A DNA stretch of 43,459 bases from assembly GCA_944336975.1 (NCBI GenBank), contig CALVLH010000012.1, forward strand, positions 1 through 43,459, given 5' to 3'. Shown one piece after another: positions 40,950-43,459 of this stretch. The notes beneath the pieces are model-generated. The model saw only the letters and a program-made list of their open reading frames with translations, did not search any database and was not told where the DNA came from. The translations under genes and the position numbers were made by a program. Within the stretch, counting starts at the first letter, position 1. Each line of letters opens with the position of its first letter. Source of the DNA: an uncultured Clostridia bacterium (GTDB taxonomy: Bacteria; Bacillota; Clostridia; Christensenellales; Borkfalkiaceae).

Positions 40950-41734
40950 AACGGGAAGATTTTGAATCGGTCGTCGATTATACGACCGTACTGAGCAATT
41001 TTGAAGGTCCGCTCGATCTGTTGCTGTACCTCATCAACAAAGAGGAGATCGAGATCAAGGACATTTTCGTCTCGCAGGTCACGGAGCAGTTTCTGCAATA
41101 CATGAAGGGATTGCCGTATCTGGATATGGACAAGGTGAGCGAATATCTGAACATCGCCTCGACCATCATCAAGATCAAGGCGCAGAGCCTGGTGCCCAAC
41201 CTCGAAGAGGATCCCGACATCGACGCGGAGATCGAGGAGGACAAGGCGGAGCTCATCCGCGCGCTCGAAGAATTCCGACTCATCAAAGAGGAGACGAAAA
41301 AACTCAAAGAATTAGAAACGATCGGCTTCTATTTCAAGGAGCCGGACAAGAGCGTGGGGGAAGCGCGCATCGTCTATACCGATTTCAACGTGGACGAAAT
41401 GATCAAGGCGTTTTCGCTCCTGCTCCTGAAGCGCGAGACGGCGATCGCCGACGAGGAGATCCGCGAGATCCCGCGCGACGAATATACCGTCGAACAAAAA
41501 GTGCAGTTTATTCTCGAATGCCTGGAAACCAACGAAAAAATGGAATTCGAGCAACTGTTTACGCAGGATTTTACCAAAGCGGAGATCATTACGACCTTTC
41601 AGGCAATGCTTGAATTGCTGAAACACCAATATCTGCGCGTGACGCAGTCCGACGTATTCGGAGAGATCATCATCTCTCTCAACCCTGACAGAAGCGAGGA
41701 AGACGACCTTGGAGAAATTGACGAATATAATTGA
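40946..41734 (+). CDS. scpA: Segregation and condensation protein A
   Basis: A 262-residue kleisin that bridges the SMC heads and recruits ScpB in the chromosome condensin. N-terminal LSNFEGPLDLLLYLINKEEIEIKDI is the diagnostic kleisin start; YLNIASTIIKIKAQSLVP follows; the C-terminal winged helix is in about residues 180-245. The start is a TTG at 40946 overlapping the protease stop, with a G-rich ribosome site. scpB starts 26 bases before its end. Confidence 0.95.
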   Translation: MKREDFESVVDYTTVLSNFEGPLDLLLYLINKEEIEIKDIFVSQVTEQFLQYMKGLPYLDMDKVSEYLNIASTIIKIKAQSLVPNLEEDPDIDAEIEEDKAELIRALEEFRLIKEETKKLKELETIGFYFKEPDKSVGEARIVYTDFNVDEMIKAFSLLLLKRETAIADEEIREIPRDEYTVEQKVQFILECLETNEKMEFEQLFTQDFTKAEIITTFQAMLELLKHQYLRVTQSDVFGEIIISLNPDRSEEDDLGEIDEYN

Positions 41735-42443
41735 AGCGATTTTGTTCGTTTCGGGAAAAGCCGTGGCGTTCGCGGACATCGCGGACAAGCTCGGCGTGAC
41801 GACGGGCGAGGTCCGCAAAGCGCTCGAAGAGCTGAAAGCGCATTACGGGGAAGAGGGCGGCATTCAGGTGCTCATCTTCAACAACAAGGCGCAGCTCGGT
41901 TCCAATCCCATCTACAAAGACGGCGTCGCCGCCGTGCTCAATCCCATCCGCGAAAAGGAGCTCACGCGCACCATTCTCGAATGCGCGGCGATCATCGCCT
42001 ACAAACAGCCGATCACCAAAACGGAGATCGAACTTCTGCGCGGGCTCAACAGCGATTATGCCGTCCGCGCCTTGCTCGATCTGAAAATGATCTATCCCTG
42101 CGGCAGAAAAAACGCCGTCGGTAAGCCAATCCTTTACGCGACGACGGATGAATTCCTCAAACGCTTCAAACTCAATTCCCTCGAAGATCTGCCCGATTAC
42201 GAAACGCTGATGGCGGCGATCACGCGCGAGGACGACAGGGATTCCTACCTGTATGCAAGAGAAGAATACACCGATCCCAACGCGCCCGACTCGGTCATCG
42301 GGGAAGCGGAAGAGCAGAAAGACAAACAGGCGAAGAAAGCCAAACCGAAAAAAGAGGAGGAAACGCCTGCGGAAAGCGGCGGCTACGAAATCCCCGATTT
42401 CCTGCGCGGTCTGGATGACGCCGACATCGTCAAGATCAGTTGA
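41709..42443 (+). CDS. scpB: Segregation and condensation protein B
   Basis: A 244-residue protein with two winged helices (residues 1-165): NIIEAILFVSGKAVAFADIADKLG and CAAIIAYKQPITKTEIELLRG are typical. The last 50 or so residues are a lysine- and glutamate-rich linker ending in a short hydrophobic-acidic tail, longer than in many relatives. It starts at a TTG at 41709 within scpA, giving coupled synthesis of the pair. Confidence 0.95.
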   Translation: MEKLTNIIEAILFVSGKAVAFADIADKLGVTTGEVRKALEELKAHYGEEGGIQVLIFNNKAQLGSNPIYKDGVAAVLNPIREKELTRTILECAAIIAYKQPITKTEIELLRGLNSDYAVRALLDLKMIYPCGRKNAVGKPILYATTDEFLKRFKLNSLEDLPDYETLMAAITREDDRDSYLYAREEYTDPNAPDSVIGEAEEQKDKQAKKAKPKKEEETPAESGGYEIPDFLRGLDDADIVKIS

Positions 42444-42458
42444 AAATAACCCAAAAAT

Positions 42459-42477
42459 GCCCGAAAGGGCTTGTTTT
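42459..42477 (+). terminator. Weak terminator after scpB
   Basis: GCCC-GAAA-GGGC tetraloop hairpin followed by TTGTTTT. Only four base pairs, but a stable GNRA loop. Confidence 0.45.
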
Positions 42478-42497
42478 CTATAAATTTATATGAGTAC

Positions 42498-42526
42498 TTG
42501 ACATAAAATCGGATATGTCTTATACT
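42498..42526 (+). promoter_or_regulatory. Promoter of the zinc-ribbon protein array
   Basis: TTGACA at 42498-42503 and TATACT at 42521-42526 with a 17-base spacer; GGAGAG precedes the ATG at 42564. Confidence 0.88.
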
Positions 42527-42563
42527 GTAATAGATGTGGATATCATCGCGAACGGAGAGAGTT

Positions 42564-42785
42564 ATGTTTTGTGCCTATTGCGGAAAAGCCATCTCGGATC
42601 AGGCTCCCGTCTGCCCGAATTGCGGACGTTTGCCGCAGGGCGGACAGCCAAAACAGGAAAGAGAGAAAACGGCGTTTTCGGTCGTCTCATTCTTTTTCCT
42701 TTGCTCGGGATCTTTTTTTGGTACTGGCTGGAGTCTTCCCGTCCGCAGACGTCCGCCGCTTGCAGTCTTGGGAATGGTTCGCTGA
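42564..42785 (+). pseudogene. Zinc-ribbon membrane protein, copy 1, frameshifted
   Basis: The opening MFCAYCGKAISDQAPVCPNCG is an intact zinc ribbon (CxxC ... CxxC) with promoter and ribosome site. After about residue 45 the frame reads an unlikely sequence and stops at 42785. The adjacent frame over about 42695-42760 reads PLLGIFFWYWLESSRPQTSA, which aligns with PLVGLILFLIWKSDRPKSA of intact copy 3. One frameshift near 42690-42700 therefore removed the membrane part. A 73-residue ribbon-only product could still be made. Confidence 0.75.
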
Positions 42786-42815
42786 ACCGTCGGTACCGCC
42801 CGAAAGAATTTGATC

Positions 42816-43077
42816 GTGTTTTGCGGAAATTGCGGGAAAGAGATTGACGACAAGGCGTATTTCTTCGCGCATTGCGGGGTGCAAGATTCCAATGAGAAAA
42901 CGCAGAAGAGGTCTGTCAGCGACGGCAATTCGGCTCGGCGCGACAGTACCCGTCGCCGCGTTCGTCGTCTTTCTTGTTTTGGGAAGTATCGCGTATGACG
43001 TCCTTTGTCCGATCGGCGCCATGCTCGGCGCGGGCTACGGAGCGGCGGATTTGATTTTGATCTTTTCGGCAATGTGA
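42816..43077 (+). pseudogene. Zinc-ribbon membrane protein, copy 2, degraded
   Basis: From a GTG at 42816 the frame reads FCGNCGKEIDDKAYFFAHCG, nearly identical to copy 3 but with one ribbon cysteine lost (FAHC instead of CPHC). The frame then turns arginine-rich and stops at 42998, while a hydrophobic segment (VAAFVVFLVLGSIAYDVL) lies in another frame up to 43077. The nucleotide match to copy 3 over about 42 bases shows duplication. No ribosome site. Confidence 0.7.
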
Positions 43078-43106
43078 CCGAAAAAAATAAATTCAGGAGA
43101 TATGAA

Positions 43107-43451
43107 ATGTTTTGCAGAAATTGTGGGAAAGAGATCGACGACAAGGCGTATGTCTGTCCTCATTGCGGCGTACTGACATCCAATGCGGAAGCGCAGAAGC
43201 AGCCCGTCAATGACAGCGGCTCGGCAGGATGGGGCGTTCTGGGATTCTTTTTCCCGCTCGTCGGGCTCATCCTGTTCCTCATCTGGAAGAGCGACCGTCC
43301 GAAATCGGCGAGGTCGGCGGGGATCGGCGCACTGATCAGCGTCATTCTCTATGCGGTCTTGATCGTGATTGAAATTATTATCGTTGTCATCGCGGCAATG
43401 AGTTCGGGATACGGAACGATCGCTTTGCTTCCCGCGCTGATCGCCGCCTGA
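43107..43451 (+). CDS. Zinc-ribbon domain membrane protein, copy 3 (intact)
   Basis: A 114-residue protein with an N-terminal zinc ribbon (CRNC at residues 3-6, CPHC at about 18-21), a short polar linker, and two membrane segments (about residues 43-60 and 73-100). An AGGAGA ribosome site precedes the ATG at 43107. Small zinc-ribbon/TM proteins of this kind are widespread in Clostridia and mostly of unknown function. It is the last gene of the array. Confidence 0.85.
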   Translation: MFCRNCGKEIDDKAYVCPHCGVLTSNAEAQKQPVNDSGSAGWGVLGFFFPLVGLILFLIWKSDRPKSARSAGIGALISVILYAVLIVIEIIIVVIAAMSSGYGTIALLPALIAA

Positions 43452-43459
43452 CGATCAAA

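Overview
This 43.5 kb window looks like chromosome from an endospore-forming member of the Bacillota, most likely a gut-type anaerobic Clostridia relative. The evidence is a complete spoIIIAA-AH operon, spoIVB, a dacF-like carboxypeptidase and a SpoIIM-like protein, the conserved nusB-folD-ispA-dxs-tlyA-nadK-argR-recN-spoIVB block, an oxygen-sensitive class III ribonucleotide reductase, and sigma-A type promoters with 17-bp spacers. By eye the DNA is moderately GC-rich. I see no insertion sequence, prophage or CRISPR array. The species is not identifiable from the sequence alone.

Layout. 1-1501: the end of nrdD, then nrdG. 1679-2905: an M29 aminopeptidase. 3042-8833: a tight five-gene run of two G3E/COG0523 GTPases (one with a 31-histidine loop, one ending in an OB-like domain), an EamA transporter and the TrkA/TrkH potassium system. 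8950-10092: a cytosolic GH93-like beta-propeller arabinanase. 10153-10920 has no intact gene but holds two promoter-plus-terminator units on the minus strand that look like small RNA genes, and coding relics between them. 10922-14978: two tRNA-Leu genes flanking polA-coaE-lytic transglycosylase. 15261-18197 (minus): ktrB-ktrA and a 2-hydroxyacid dehydrogenase. 18497-21100: a GH51 arabinofuranosidase. 21181-21948: a MORN-repeat protein. 22141-26559: the spoIIIA operon. 26624-36528: the yqhY-to-spoIVB block. 36558-38388: SpoIIM-like and DacF-like proteins. 38674-41734: lysA, a site-2 protease and scpA, with scpB reaching 42443. 42564-43451: three tandem zinc-ribbon membrane-protein copies, two of them broken.

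How the genes work together. NrdG activates NrdD for anaerobic dNTP synthesis. The spoIIIA products build the ATPase and channel between mother cell and forespore, and SpoIVB, SpoIIM and the DacF-like enzyme belong to the same developmental programme. IspA and Dxs supply isoprenoids. The GH93-like and GH51 enzymes could together degrade imported arabino-oligosaccharides. Trk and Ktr are two separate potassium importers.

The most unusual signals are the two unannotated minus-strand small RNA candidates around 10.2 and 10.7 kb; consensus promoters placed so close to the start codons of polA, nadK and the M50 protease that the mRNAs should be leaderless or nearly so; a spoIVB terminator overlapping the next start codon; a low-complexity insertion in Dxs; and the decaying zinc-ribbon array. 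All calls were made by eye from sequence, without database searches.
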